Part shown: one piece after another, positions 1 to 9,939 of the stretch
How the letters are laid out: each line of letters starts with the position of its first letter
How positions within the stretch are numbered: position 1 is the stretch's first letter
Origin: Catenaria anguillulae PL171
Taxonomy: Eukaryota > Blastocladiomycota > Blastocladiomycetes > Blastocladiales > Catenariaceae
DNA length: 64,000 nt
NCBI GenBank assembly: GCA_002102555.1
Contig: MCFL01000008.1
Coordinates: 1 to 64,000, forward strand
Direction: 5' to 3'
Translations under genes and position numbers: made by a program
Notes under the pieces: model-generated
Database searches by the model: none
What the model saw: only the letters and a program-made list of their open reading frames with translations
What the model was told of the DNA's origin: nothing

Positions 1-108
1 TCCTCCACTTTCCCAGACTCCCCCCAGGCATCACTCTGGCATACCGGCCGGATAGGAAGCCAGGTGAATCGTTATCTGAGCGCTTTCGGTATCAATACAG
101 AGTTACGA

Positions 109-165
109 CATACACACCCAATTTCGGCCCCTAGGTCGGACCCAGGCACGCCGATCCCAACCCAG
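109..165 (+). repeat. left terminal inverted repeat
   Basis: Inverted partner of 7822-7875. The outer 23 bases are identical and the inner part is diverged but alignable. The outermost bases outside the match (ttacga on the left, gcaaaa on the right) give no convincing duplication. Confidence 0.75.
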
Positions 166-417
166 TCAACCCAGCTATGGATCGGGTTTTTCTGGATGCG
201 TTGGGTATGATGTCCAGGCTTACCAGTCTCTTTCCGTCCAGTCGAAACCCACACCTCTTAAGCTTGGTTTCATCCCTCAAGTGTCAATGCATACGATCTG
301 CTCTATTGCGCCTGACCCAATCACGACATCGTCGCCATGTGACACCTTGTGCCGCCATCCTGAACCAGTCCCATCAGATCCAAACTGCGCGCTGGCCTCG
401 CTCTCCGCCAGCTCAAC

Positions 418-545
418 CTCCCATTCGCCACCACCGCCACGCTCGCCCCGACCGCCACCACTGCCACGCTCACCCTGACCTCGCCCGCGTCATGCTCGCC
501 CCGACCGCTACCACCGCCACGCTCGCCTTGACCGTCGCCCGCGTC
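418..545 (+). repeat. subterminal tandem repeat
   Basis: Imperfect units built on CCACCGCCACGCTCGCCCCG recur several times between 418 and 545. They sit just inside the left end of the transposon, mirroring the 24-bp repeat array near its right end. Long open frames across this stretch are a by-product of the repeats and are not called as genes. Confidence 0.6.
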
Positions 546-1113
546 ACGCCCTTGTCGCCCACCATACTCCATGGGTTCTCAACGTACACATTGTCCCCAT
601 CTTCAGCATGTACCCACTTTTCCATGTCCCCAACTACATGCGTTCGTTCGCGTTGCACTGGCACATTCCTCAGCAGGCGGACCGAGCAACCCTGTTCCCA
701 GACAAGCGTGAATCATATCAGGCAAAGCCTTGATCTATACCAACCGAAGGGCGACTGGCACAGTCGCAGGATCAAGTCTATACCTGTTGATCGAGTGTGC
801 TGTCAGAGTTTTCCAGGACCACGAAAACGATTTGCAAGGTGCATACCTCTGTCCAAGGCTCCTGTGTCGCACGTTTGCCAGCCCCTCAGCTTTTCCATTG
901 GTCAAGCTCCAAGGCTGGCTGGACTGCGCAAAGGAACTGGCCGACGAGCTGTAGATGGTGGATACAGGGTCAGTTCAGGACGCATGACGAATGCCAAAGA
1001 TGGAATGGCGTGAAGGTGCATCCTCTCCATCCTCTCCTCGGCGTTTGGCACCACATTACCTTCAACATCACGCGGCATCCGCATTGCTTCATACACGAAG
1101 TATCCCCCTTCTT

Positions 1114-4100
1114 TCACAATCTTGTCATCCCAATACACACACTTGTACACGTGCCAGCTTGTGCCTTGATGGTGTTGGGGCTGTGAAGTACATAGCCATG
1201 ATTCGCGAGATGAGATGATGGGTATGAACGAGATGTAGGATTTGGTGAGTCACGCACCAAAGCTCGGACAAGCGCAGGGGCCAGTTGTCTGATTTCACCG
1301 GGACCTTGGCGTTCTGGTTTGTGTGAACGAGCACCAACCACGGCATTGCGCAAATCGCCGTCCTTGGGCTTATTCTGTGCCCGATCCATCACACTGACAT
1401 CAATCATATCCCGCATCCTTGGTTCATGCTGAAACAATGACAGTAGGTTGTTGCCAGCAATAGGCACGTCGCCCAGCCTACGGCAGCCTGAAACAATGTT
1501 GTGCATGACGAACCGCCAGATCCTGTTCTTGACAACATCCATGTTGGTAGCATGACGATTCGTGTTTGCAACGTCGCGCTTTGTTGGCGCGCGCTTTGTT
1601 TCGCCAACACGGGATTCCTCGGTCTTGGTTGATATGTGCTTGAGAGGGCCAAGGCGGTTTTGGAACAGTTCGGCATGGACCAGGATATGGAACTTGGGTT
1701 TCAGGCGCAAGTTCTTGATTGCGACAACATCCGAGGTGACAATAAAGTTGAGCAACGTGCGAACGGCATTCGACAACTGATTGCCGTCGCCGCGGTAGAT
1801 GGTGTCTGCATACAGCATGCGTGCAACCTGGTAAATTACGGCGAATGAGTCATCCGTCACATTATTTGCTCGGGGCTGATGGGAAGGCAGCGCGTACCGT
1901 GCAAACATGCTGGGCTAAGTCCCAAACGGGTTGTGAGACAACATCGTTGACGTCCAGCACAGCCAGGCAGTGGGAAAGCAGTTGAGCCAGGTAGCGGAAA
2001 TCACGACCAAGATGCGATTTGAAGTACTTGGGGTTTGCTTGGATTGGTCGCGAGTACGCGTGATACTTGTGCGCACGGAGGAAGGCGTCAAGTCGGGCAA
2101 TCTGAGCATCGGATCGGCCGTCAAACGCCATCTTTGTCGTCTCTTTGATGATGCCAAGCAGAACCGTGTGCAGGATTTCTATTGGGGTGTCGCTGTTTTG
2201 CAGAACAGAGTGTCAGAATGTGTGGGAATACACAACCTGATTCAGCAACGTACTGGTGTGGGTCAAACAGCGGTGGCTGGAACTGAAAAAAGCCAGAGTC
2301 TCGAAGGTCAGGGCGGGCAGCGAGGGTTGCTTGCCTTGAGCGGTACGCTGCTACAGTTTGCGCCACGAGGTATGTTGCCTAAGCATGAAGTGTATAGGTC
2401 AGCTTTTGTCACAGTGACTGTCCCGAGTCAAGACATACCATGCACACACGACACAGGTTTTGCCGGCCGCCTCCAACAAGCCCACCACAGAGTGCAGTAT
2501 GCATCGGGTTGTCAGCCTTTATTGCAAGAACAGATCCAACGACCAAGACATTCTCACCCAGAAAGGCATCGTAAACAATGATTCCCTCCTGCAGAGTGGT
2601 TCGGATGATGTCACAGAGTGCACCACCTATGACAGTCGCATGGATTGACTTGTTGGTGACAAGGAACTGGGCGAAAAACGACCGAAGGTGATTCGGGAGA
2701 GATGCTAAACAACGCGATTCTCGTCAGCTCTGGGCAATGGATAAGGTAGTGAGAGAGCGGGATTCGCACCAAACGACATTTCCCACTTGTAATTTGGCCC
2801 AAACGATCGAGTGCGACGTCCAAAATCATCACCAAACAGCAGCAGCGGCAGTGCAATCACCTTGCGGCCAGCCGCCCGTGCCTGATACTCATCGCGAGCG
2901 TTAGCCATGGCAGCAGTCACATGCCCGAGGCCGTGGGGAAGTTGGTCAAAGGCATAATCGCCTGGTACTGGAGCGAATGGGACCTCTGGTTGAGCTGGTT
3001 GGACAATCCGAACACCAACGACTTGGATACGCTCGTGATCGATATGTGAGGTGATCTCGGAAATCGGGATTTCAGCATGTGCATCGGGGACTATGCGCAC
3101 TGGAATGACGTCTTGATCTTGGGGACGGTTGGCGGCCTCCGCTTCAGGGCATGGGCAGATTGACGCAAAGATGCGGTCTTCGATTTGGTCGTCATCGTCA
3201 CCGTTCGCAGCAGCACGACAGTAGATGCCGAGGATTTTGGCGATGGGGTAATGTGGATTGCTCGTTCGGATGTAATCGTGTACAAAGACATTGAATGCTG
3301 GGCGAAGGTTGTTGCCGGGCACTTGCACCATGGGCGTTGCAAAGACGGGCGACTCGCAAACACGAGAGGCCTCCATAATGTGTTGCAGCGGCGCATCATG
3401 AGCGACGCGTCGAGGGTGTCGAATGAGATTCCGAGCAAACAGCGGGTTAGAGAAAAGAGTCTTGATGATGTCGGGGATGCTTGGAAGGTGAAGCACATTG
3501 ACGCTATCGGCAGTTTGATGCACATACTATATAAATGTGCGTCAGATATCGATCCGTCAGATATCGATCCCGGCAGAAACAGTGGCAGATAGTTTGAACG
3601 TACTGAAGTGACAGACACGCTGACCGGCAGTTGTTCTGCAAACAGTTGGTACTTGAGAAAGTGTGAGACTCTGGGCAAGTTAGGCACCCCCATGAGCTCG
3701 ATGATCCGATGAAGGTTCTTGAAAACCTCGACAGACTACAGAGCACCAAACAATGTGAGAACGGGGTTACAGCCGACCAAAGCGAAACAAGAATGAGCAA
3801 CGGACCATGTGATGCCGGCCACAACGGAAAAATACGTCCAACAATGCCGTTGGCTTGTTTGGATAGGGGTACCATCCTGGCTCAAACTCAATGACACGCC
3901 CGTCGCGATTTCGAAGCACGTGCTGCCCATTCAGACCACCGCCTCCACCACCTCCATCTCCGCCGCCGCCGCCGCCGCCGCCGCCGCCCACCACCACCAC
4001 CACCACCACCACCACCACCACCACCACCATCACGGTCGGGGTCAATAGGGCGAAGGAACACGTCCACTTCGTAGACAGCATCCATTCCACCACCATTCCC

Positions 4101-4889
4101 ATCACCGCCACCATCAGGGTCACCACCCGCTCCTGCAACAGCGCTGCCGCGACGTGGCACAATCAATTGTAGGACAGTTCCCTTTCGGGCAAGCGCAACG
4201 TCACGCTCCATCAGGTCGGCAATTTGTCGGAGAGCTTGGCCCAGCTGCGTGTCCTCGTTCAGTACGTCGTCTTGTGCGTCGGGATCCAAGTCATCATCTC
4301 CTTCAGAACCACCATCAGAACCATGCTGCCCATTTGAAGCGTTCTTAGCATCCTCCTCTGATTCGTCCTCCCAGGCTGCAGCCGTCTCACTTCCTTCTTG
4401 ACTCGCATGAGCGCCGTCTGCATCGGAAGAAGCTGCACTGGTTCCGATTCCACCACTAGTGTGAGGTACCGTTTCAGTGGGTCTCGCAGGACCACATGAT
4501 TGTTGCCCAGCGCATGCTGTGCCCAATGGTTTCCTTAAGCCAAACCATCCCAGTTGCTGGAACTTGTGGACGAGTTCATCGCCGAGAAACTGTTCTAGTG
4601 GCAGAGTTGAGGAGGAGGACGAAGCTGCTGAGGCAGGGCGCCGGTCGTGTGGGTTGAGGTGCGGCAGAGAGTCTTCTGTGTCGGATGATGAATGGCCTGG
4701 TACAGTGTGCGCAGCGCCACTGTTGAGTCTTTGGAGCTTCCTGCTCTTACGGCGGCAGCTTTTTTGGTGGTTGTTGCGCTCCTTTTCAAACGGAACAGCT
4801 TGCTGCAGTTGGCGCACACATGCTTGTATGGTGTATCCATTGTGAATTGTGACAGGATGGTCCAGCTTGGAAGAGGTCAAACCACGCAC
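1114..4889 (-). pseudogene. transposase-like gene, multi-exon, degenerate
   Basis: Read leftwards, coding pieces lie at about 4889-3800, 3693-3524, 3523-2705, 2366-2121, 2131-1862 and 1908-1114, presumably joined by introns. The N-terminal part has a C..C finger-like motif (HVCANCSKLF near 4825) and a Ser/Asp/Glu-rich acidic linker. It continues with WYPYPNKPTALLDVFF, a motif of the type that opens fungal transposase cores. The middle has LPLLLFGDDFG and GRDFRYLAQLL. The last piece has KPKFHILVH, then GPLKHISTKTEES, then NRHATNMDVVKNRIWRF, a conserved block I associate with long fungal TIR transposases. Frame changes occur near the N-terminal finger and around the glycine-coding microsatellite. 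The assignment to a transposase is firm; the superfamily (Plavaka/CACTA or KDZ relative) is not. Confidence 0.6.
3961..4030 (+). repeat. compound trinucleotide microsatellite (CGC)n(CCA)n
   Basis: About nine CGC units are followed by about fourteen CCA units. On the minus strand this lies inside the transposase gene, where it codes glycine or valine runs depending on frame. Expansion here is a likely cause of the local frame change. The poly-His plus-strand frame is a shadow. Confidence 0.9.
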
Positions 4890-5234
4890 TCATTGATAGC
4901 TTGTGTATAGCGTTCCATCCGAGACATCCGTGGCTTTCGCGTCACTTGTTCCCACAACACACAGGCGCGACTGTCACAAGCCTCATTCATTCCCACACCC
5001 ACTTTGGCTGCTGTTCGACCGACAAAGAGCCAATGCACTGGCAGGATGCACCAGCCCGGCATCACATGCTCCCACGTTTTCGAGCAGCAGCTTGAAGCGC
5101 GTGCAGCGACGGGCGTCTCACACAAGATGGAGCCAGCAATGACCAGCATAGCGACCGTCATGTGACGGAATCGACCCAACCGGCGGCCACAGCTGGTGAC
5201 AGCCTTTTGTTGAGCCTTGCAGTCAGTGTGGAGG

Positions 5235-5241
5235 TATAAAA
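5235..5241 (+). promoter_or_regulatory. TATA box of the plus-strand transposon gene
   Basis: TATAAAA lies 77 bases before the ATG at 5318. The transposase gene starts at about 4889 on the other strand, so 4890-5317 is probably a shared divergent promoter region. Confidence 0.6.
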
Positions 5242-5317
5242 CCCAAGCGTTTCCGTCGGCATCCAGTTGGGTTGGCATCCATCAATCATCTTGCTGTCCA
5301 TCATCATCTTCACCACA

Positions 5318-6696
5318 ATGGCCGACAACGCTGATCAAGCGACACTTCCTCCTCATCACGGAATGCAGCAGCAGCCAGCCAGCCAGGAAGGCAACTTGCA
5401 GCCTCCACCCACATTCCTCAGCCTGCAGCAGCTTGAGACCCTGTTCTCGTTTGAGCAATGGGATACGCTCTCAGCGTCTCAGCAAGTTTTTCCTGCTCCT
5501 GCAACCCCTGAACCTCAAGAACCTGCGCTGTCGCCCATCTTGCCCCTCTCGTACCGATCCGAAGTCCGTGATGTGTGCAACAGAGGCATGGTGCTGGAGG
5601 CGACATTCCCTATGGCGCCAAATCCTGACGAAGTTGTCATTTTTGTACGTCCTTTCTCCTGAGCTGCTCTTCCCTCGCTCGCGCGCTGAGACCATCCTTT
5701 TCGCTCCTTGCACGCTTCTTTCTCACACTGCGATCATTCTTTTCCCGCCTTGTGCCCTTCCTTCTCGCTTGCACCGCGATCACCCTTTTCGCCACACTCT
5801 CTTCCTCACATGCTATGTCATCATCATCGTTTTCCCGCCTTGCGCGGTTTCTTCTCACTTGCACCGCGATTATCCCTTTCCCGCCTCACTCTCTTCCTCA
5901 CCTGCACTGCGATCATCCTTTCCCGCCTGGCACGCGATTGCTTTCTTCCTTACTGATCGAATGCCGCACCCTTGCACTGAAACAGAGTTTCCTTATTGGT
6001 TATGTTGATGGCACCCCTTGTTCATCCAATACGGCAACTGCATGCAAGCCGACGTCCAAGCGGCGGTGGCCTCTCACTTCCGTTCGACGTGCAACTCCAC
6101 TCGCAAACGGTGGAAGGAGAACCTCCTCGCTCCCATCCCAAACGAGGTTTGCCTCAATCCCCGGGTTGCCTTCGTGAGGGCCATTACTGGCTCCACGTAT
6201 GCCCTGGATGAGATCAGCGACGACGTCACACCATTCCGCTTTGCGGCCCTTGTATGCCTTTTTTCCGCTCCTTGTTTCATTGAAAGTGTTCTAACGTTAA
6301 CGCTGTGTTGTTGCTCCCTAGCGCTGGATGCGTGACATCATGGTCTGTCTCGCCATCGAGTTCGGCAAGAAGAGCGCAAGCCAGCTGTCGACACTCCCCA
6401 CGTCTGCCAACCTCATGGCCTTGCTCGCGAACACTCGCTTCAAGCTTGCAACTGCAGAAAGCGCAAAGGGTCTCCATGCAGTCCTCGCTATTTTGGCGGA
6501 AAGGGGTGACGTGTTCTCGGCCCTGGCGCCCTTTGAGACATGGTTGACCAATACATGTCCAAGGAGGCCATCATCGCCCAAGACAACGTGCAGTACAGCC
6601 CTCCACAAGTCACGCCTCCCCTCCCCCTCCCCCCTCTGCCACGACCTCGGGTCCGCTGAGTCTCACGTTGTTTGGAAACGGACAAGATTCCGACGA
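5318..6696 (+). CDS. hypothetical transposon-carried protein, spliced
   Basis: Exon 1 (5318-5644) encodes 109 residues, starting MADNADQATLPP. It is rich in Gln and Pro and ends at a good donor (GTACGT). A C/T-rich intron follows. Exon 2 reads from roughly 6020 to 6251 (QADVQAAVASHF...ALDEISDDVTPFRFAAL) and ends at a GTATGC donor. Exon 3 starts at 6322 after CTCCCTAG (RWMRDIMVCLAIEFGKKSASQL) and runs to near a GTAAGT at 6697. The exact acceptor of intron 1 is unclear. A one-base slip near 6540 is likely, because MVDQYMSKEAIIAQDNVQYS continues sensibly in a second frame. The middle exon looks like a small helical domain with Arg/Lys-rich stretches. I do not recognise the family. It is probably an accessory protein of the transposon. 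Confidence 0.5.
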
Positions 6697-6984
6697 GTAA
6701 GTGTTGTTTTGCGTTTTGTGTTGTTTTACATATTCACAACTTGTAAGTTCTATACATATCCATACGATGTTTAGCATGTCATGGTTCTCGGCTTTCATCC
6801 CTCTTTTGCGGCACCGGTGTGAGACATGACCTCTGATCGATCAAGTAGAAACGGGTAACGTGAACCACCAAAACAAGCACTTGCTTGCTCTTTGCACTTG
6901 CAGCGACTCAAAGATGCCTGTGCGCACCCGAGTATTCCCTGCTCCTCAACCGACCATCTTCTCACCCATTTCGTTTCGTGGTAC

Positions 6985-6990
6985 AATAAA
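6985..6990 (+). terminator. candidate polyadenylation signal AATAAA
   Basis: Canonical AATAAA hexamer downstream of the plus-strand gene, at a plausible distance for its 3' UTR. No other support. Confidence 0.35.
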
Positions 6991-7612
6991 TGTTTTACCA
7001 TCCATTCTTCTGCACCCGTCCTATGCCTCTCTTGCCCGTTCGAGGTGGATACAACGATTGCCTGACAGCGACATCGGTCCCCGCAGTATCTAGCCCTGTC
7101 CATTGTAGCAGCTCCCACTGTCGTCTCGGCAACATCGTTTGGCCCCCATCGTCACAGCCGTATCTTTTGGTCGCACCGTCTAACCACAGTGCTTGGTACC
7201 ATGACTTTGAACCATGACTCATCTTTGGCGTGGCAATCAATACTAACCATTCCGTTTTCAACCACAGGCAACGTATCCGAGTTGCATTCAAACCTAGGCA
7301 TGGTATGCAATCGCACTTTTCAGCACCTGAAGTAGATACTTGATGTCGACTGACGCAACGCTTGCTTGACACAGTTGTCCACCAGTGTTCCCATTCGCAG
7401 CTCGCAACCCTGTCTTTGTTGTGTTTTCTTTCCTTTTTTCAGCTCCATCCCAGTTTTGCATTCCATCGTTGGGCCTGGGCTCAGAGAAAACAATGTATAT
7501 CAATGTCTGTGTCCTTCTCTTTTTTGCCAGTGGGTCGGTCCTTTGAGACCTTGGAACTGCGCGTCGGACAGGTCGACATGCCAACAGTGAATGTGGTGAC
7601 GTGGTGGCGACG
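6991..7612. other. no gene seen; right internal part of the transposon
   Basis: Open frames here are short, overlap on both strands and match nothing else in the window. The stretch lies between the end of the accessory gene and the subterminal repeat array. Confidence 0.5.
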
Positions 7613-7757
7613 TGGTGGTAACGCTGACTGGTAATGTGGTAACGCTCGCTGGTAGAGATGCAGTGTCGTTGACTGGTAGAATCGTGGCACCGCTGACTGG
7701 CAGAAACGTGGTGTTGTCGACTGGCGAACATGTGGTACCGCCGACTGGCGGGTACAT
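7613..7757 (+). repeat. 24-bp subterminal tandem repeat, about six units
   Basis: Units of the form GTGGTACCGCYGACTGGYAG plus four more bases repeat six times with substitutions, e.g. at 7635, 7659, 7683, 7707 and 7731. The period is a multiple of three, so a minus-strand frame reads as an eight-residue repeat, but nothing else marks it as a gene. Confidence 0.8.
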
Positions 7758-7821
7758 GGACTTGTCGCTTGGGTCGGGCCCGGAAATGTTCCTCCCAGAG
7801 ACATCGTAGCGGAGGTGGATC

Positions 7822-7875
7822 GGCTGGGTTGGTCACGCCCAGGTCTGATCTGGGGGCCGAAATTGGGTGTGTATG
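7822..7875 (-). repeat. right terminal inverted repeat
   Basis: Inverted copy of 109-165; see the left repeat. Confidence 0.75.
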
Positions 7876-7928
7876 GCAAAACACATCCATGCACGATCAC
7901 AGAAAAAACAAGATGAATCGACGCACAT

Positions 7929-8162
7929 CAGGGCTTGTTTGGGTCCCGCTGAAACGCGTGTTTCAACCAGTTTATGTTCCTATCAAGGCTCCCACGAGCA
8001 ACCCATGATACAATGGCAGAAAAGTGTTTGCAGTATCATTACTTTGCAATATTATGTAGCCTATATCTCAATTCCATTCATGTTCTGTGTCCAGTTTTTT
8101 GCGATAAACCAGCTGAAACCGGGTTTAAAGTGCCTTTCAGCAGGACCCAAACAGGCCCTCTG
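7929..8162. mobile_element. MITE, 234 bp, hAT-like ends
   Basis: The left end starts CAGGGCTTGTTTGGGTCC; the right end in reverse starts CAGAGGGCCTGTTTGGGTCC. Inverted similarity extends 40-60 bases inward. It is flanked by ACAT on both sides (7925-7928 and 8163-8166). The element has no coding capacity. CAG-type ends suggest hAT, but hAT makes 8-bp duplications and only 4 bases match here, so the superfamily is uncertain. Confidence 0.65.
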
Positions 8163-8325
8163 ACATCCCAATGTGGACATGGTCGGAGATTCAACCATTC
8201 GCGGAATCAAGCAAACAATCTGATACCGAGGGGTTTGGTGAATCCGTCAGCTACATTCTGCAATCCGGCGATGAACATGAGTCGAACGTATTCGCGGGCG
8301 CTGATTCTCGCGCAGGAACGCAAGC
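8163..8325 (-). mobile_element. copia RNase H fragment, reverse orientation
   Basis: On the minus strand this matches the C-terminal RNase H block of the copia elements at 15200-15340 and 45300-45450 (LAFLRENQR... then ADGFTKPLG). It is a short fossil of a Ty1/copia element, broken, interrupted on its left by the MITE and abutting the left LTR of copia B. Confidence 0.7.
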
Positions 8326-8702
8326 TGTTGGATTCCAATGTGGCGCCTAGTGCATATATACTATATTAACGGCCATTAGTACGGGCGGCAGTTCACATAA
8401 GATGCAACATGGAATGCGAACAGGATCAGCGGTGGTCGGATCAGTGGACTATCACCGATCCGACTCATGAAACACATGGCCCTACGCGGCCTGGGACCGG
8501 AATGGAAAAGAGAGGGAGAGAAGAAGAAGAACAAGAAGATGGTATGTATTTTGGTTAGCAACATCGCGCAATTGCAAACTGATCGGGGGAGCATGCCAGC
8601 GAACCTGGCCGGTCCAACGCCAAACCGACCTCGCCTTCCTCTCCTCGACCTTCATCCCTTCCCAACTGTACCATCTTGCTATTTCAGGGCGAATACCCAA
8701 CA
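8326..8702 (+). repeat. left LTR of copia B
   Basis: Starts TGTTGGATTCC and ends CCCAACA just before the primer site. Its 3' part aligns with the end of the copia C LTR near 45880-45912 (TATCTTGCTA... then CAACA), which sets the boundary. The first 30 or so bases match the stub of the right LTR at 15493. Confidence 0.65.
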
Positions 8703-8724
8703 GATTAAGAGTCTCATACTCTAC
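8703..8724 (+). other. primer-binding site, half-tRNA-Lys(CUU)-like
   Basis: Immediately after the LTR the sequence starts GATTAAGAGTCTCAT and continues ACTCTAC. This is complementary to the anticodon arm and part of the D arm of a eukaryotic tRNA-Lys(CUU) (GAGACTCTTAATC from memory). Copia-group elements are known to prime from tRNA halves cut in the anticodon loop. The tRNA identity is from memory, not from a search. Confidence 0.5.
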
Positions 8725-9326
8725 ACCACCCGCTGGGTGTAATGGGTAGGTATTCATCCTGGAATGCAGATCACAGAACGGAAGAGTGGATGGTGAGGTG
8801 ACACCTGACCACGCAAACCAAACAATTCACCAATCCACCGATTCCCCGCCACCCCACCATTGACTTTGAATTGGCGACGCATGAGTCTTCGGACAGCGTT
8901 GGCCGCGGCACGATCAGAGTGGCCATGGGTCACTGCTGCACCATTGATTTTGATTGGCAGCGAGTCTGGGAACAGTGTCGGCCTTGTCGCAACGAGGGCG
9001 ATCTACTCGATGATTTCCCAATTGGAGGGACCTGCAATCCGAACTACGCTGGTGAAGCTACTGATGTTATGCTGGACATGACTGGGACAACTACGGGCAA
9101 CATCTGCACTGCGAGCTGGATGGGGCCAGACTGCCAAAGCAAACACCCATGGAACCGATGAAATGATCGCCCTGACCGGGGATCGGCAACCCTGATTGGG
9201 GATCGGCGACCCTGACGCGAGATGGCGGACCTCGCAAATTAACGACAACATGGGCGATTGGTGCACGAGAGACATCTCTCAGTATCCAATTCGCAACGCC
9301 AGAACCAGGATAGATCACAGCACACC

Positions 9327-9935
9327 ATGCAACCGGACTCTGAACACGCTACCGCGCACCAAGATGGCGGCCCGAGTGACGAAACGATGGCCAAGATGCA
9401 AGATGCGCATACTGCTGCGGAAAATGCGATCTCGTCCACGAGTGCCATGACCGTCAGGTACCCGGCCCCTGCTGTTGCAGATGGTGCGACCGAGGAAACA
9501 ATGGAGAAGGCCCGCAAGCTCCTTGGCATCCCCATCCCCAACACCCTCGCCGGTAAAAGCGCCACATACCTTGCCTCCTTGTTCAAGGTTCTCATGACCA
9601 AAGAGGGCGTCTTCCTCATCATCCAGCATTATGACTCGGAAAAGTTCGCATCCGTGTACATGATGTCCGATTCGCTCGTGTCGTGGCTGTGCGCCGCGAC
9701 TAAAACCTCGTTTCACCTCTCCAACGAGAACCCGTTGACCATGGAACTGCAACTCAAATGGCAACTCATTGATGCTGGTGCTGCGATCCCCATGTTCCAG
9801 GCGTGGAATGTCCGGATCACGCCCGCTGTTTGTGCTGCTTACCACACAGTCTTCTTTGGCTTCCCCGCGCCGGTGATTGCTTCAGTGCCAGATGGTACGA
9901 CAGACCATGGTCATGCCTTGCCGACCCTAGTCTGA
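9327..9935 (+). CDS. leader ORF of copia B, unknown function
   Basis: A 202-codon frame starts at a CACCATG context and ends 4 bases before the ATG of the next frame at 9940. The first third is hydrophilic. The body (KARKLLGIPIPNTLAGKSATYLASLF, then SDSLVSWLCAA) looks like a folded helical domain. It sits between the primer site and the Gag region, where copia elements normally have only untranslated leader. It shows no zinc knuckle or protease motif, and I do not recognise it. It could be the N-terminal part of an unusual Gag or an extra gene picked up by this family. Confidence 0.5.
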   Translation: MQPDSEHATAHQDGGPSDETMAKMQDAHTAAENAISSTSAMTVRYPAPAVADGATEETMEKARKLLGIPIPNTLAGKSATYLASLFKVLMTKEGVFLIIQHYDSEKFASVYMMSDSLVSWLCAATKTSFHLSNENPLTMELQLKWQLIDAGAAIPMFQAWNVRITPAVCAAYHTVFFGFPAPVIASVPDGTTDHGHALPTLV

Positions 9936-9939
9936 CACG

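Larger units (their letters stand above)
109..7875. mobile_element. 7.8-kb TIR DNA transposon with two divergent genes
   Basis: The first 23 bases at 109 are repeated exactly in inverted form ending at 7875 (CATACACACCCAATTTCGG...), and weaker inverted similarity runs on for about 30 more bases. Between them lie a minus-strand multi-exon transposase-like gene (1114-4889) and a plus-strand gene with its own TATA box (5318 onward). Both subterminal zones carry short tandem repeats. No clear target-site duplication is visible. The transposase pattern resembles long fungal CACTA/Plavaka- or KDZ-type transposases, but I cannot fix the family. The element is degenerate, with frame changes in both genes. 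Confidence 0.7.

Noticed and set aside
177-1186. Long overlapping open frames on both strands near the left edge
   Set aside because: They come from GC-rich tandem repeats; no domain, conserved motif or start context, and they overlap the C-terminal end of the transposase gene.
3809-4172. Poly-His and poly-Pro/Thr proteins
   Set aside because: Frame translations of a (CGC)n(CCA)n microsatellite on the non-coding strand of the transposase gene.
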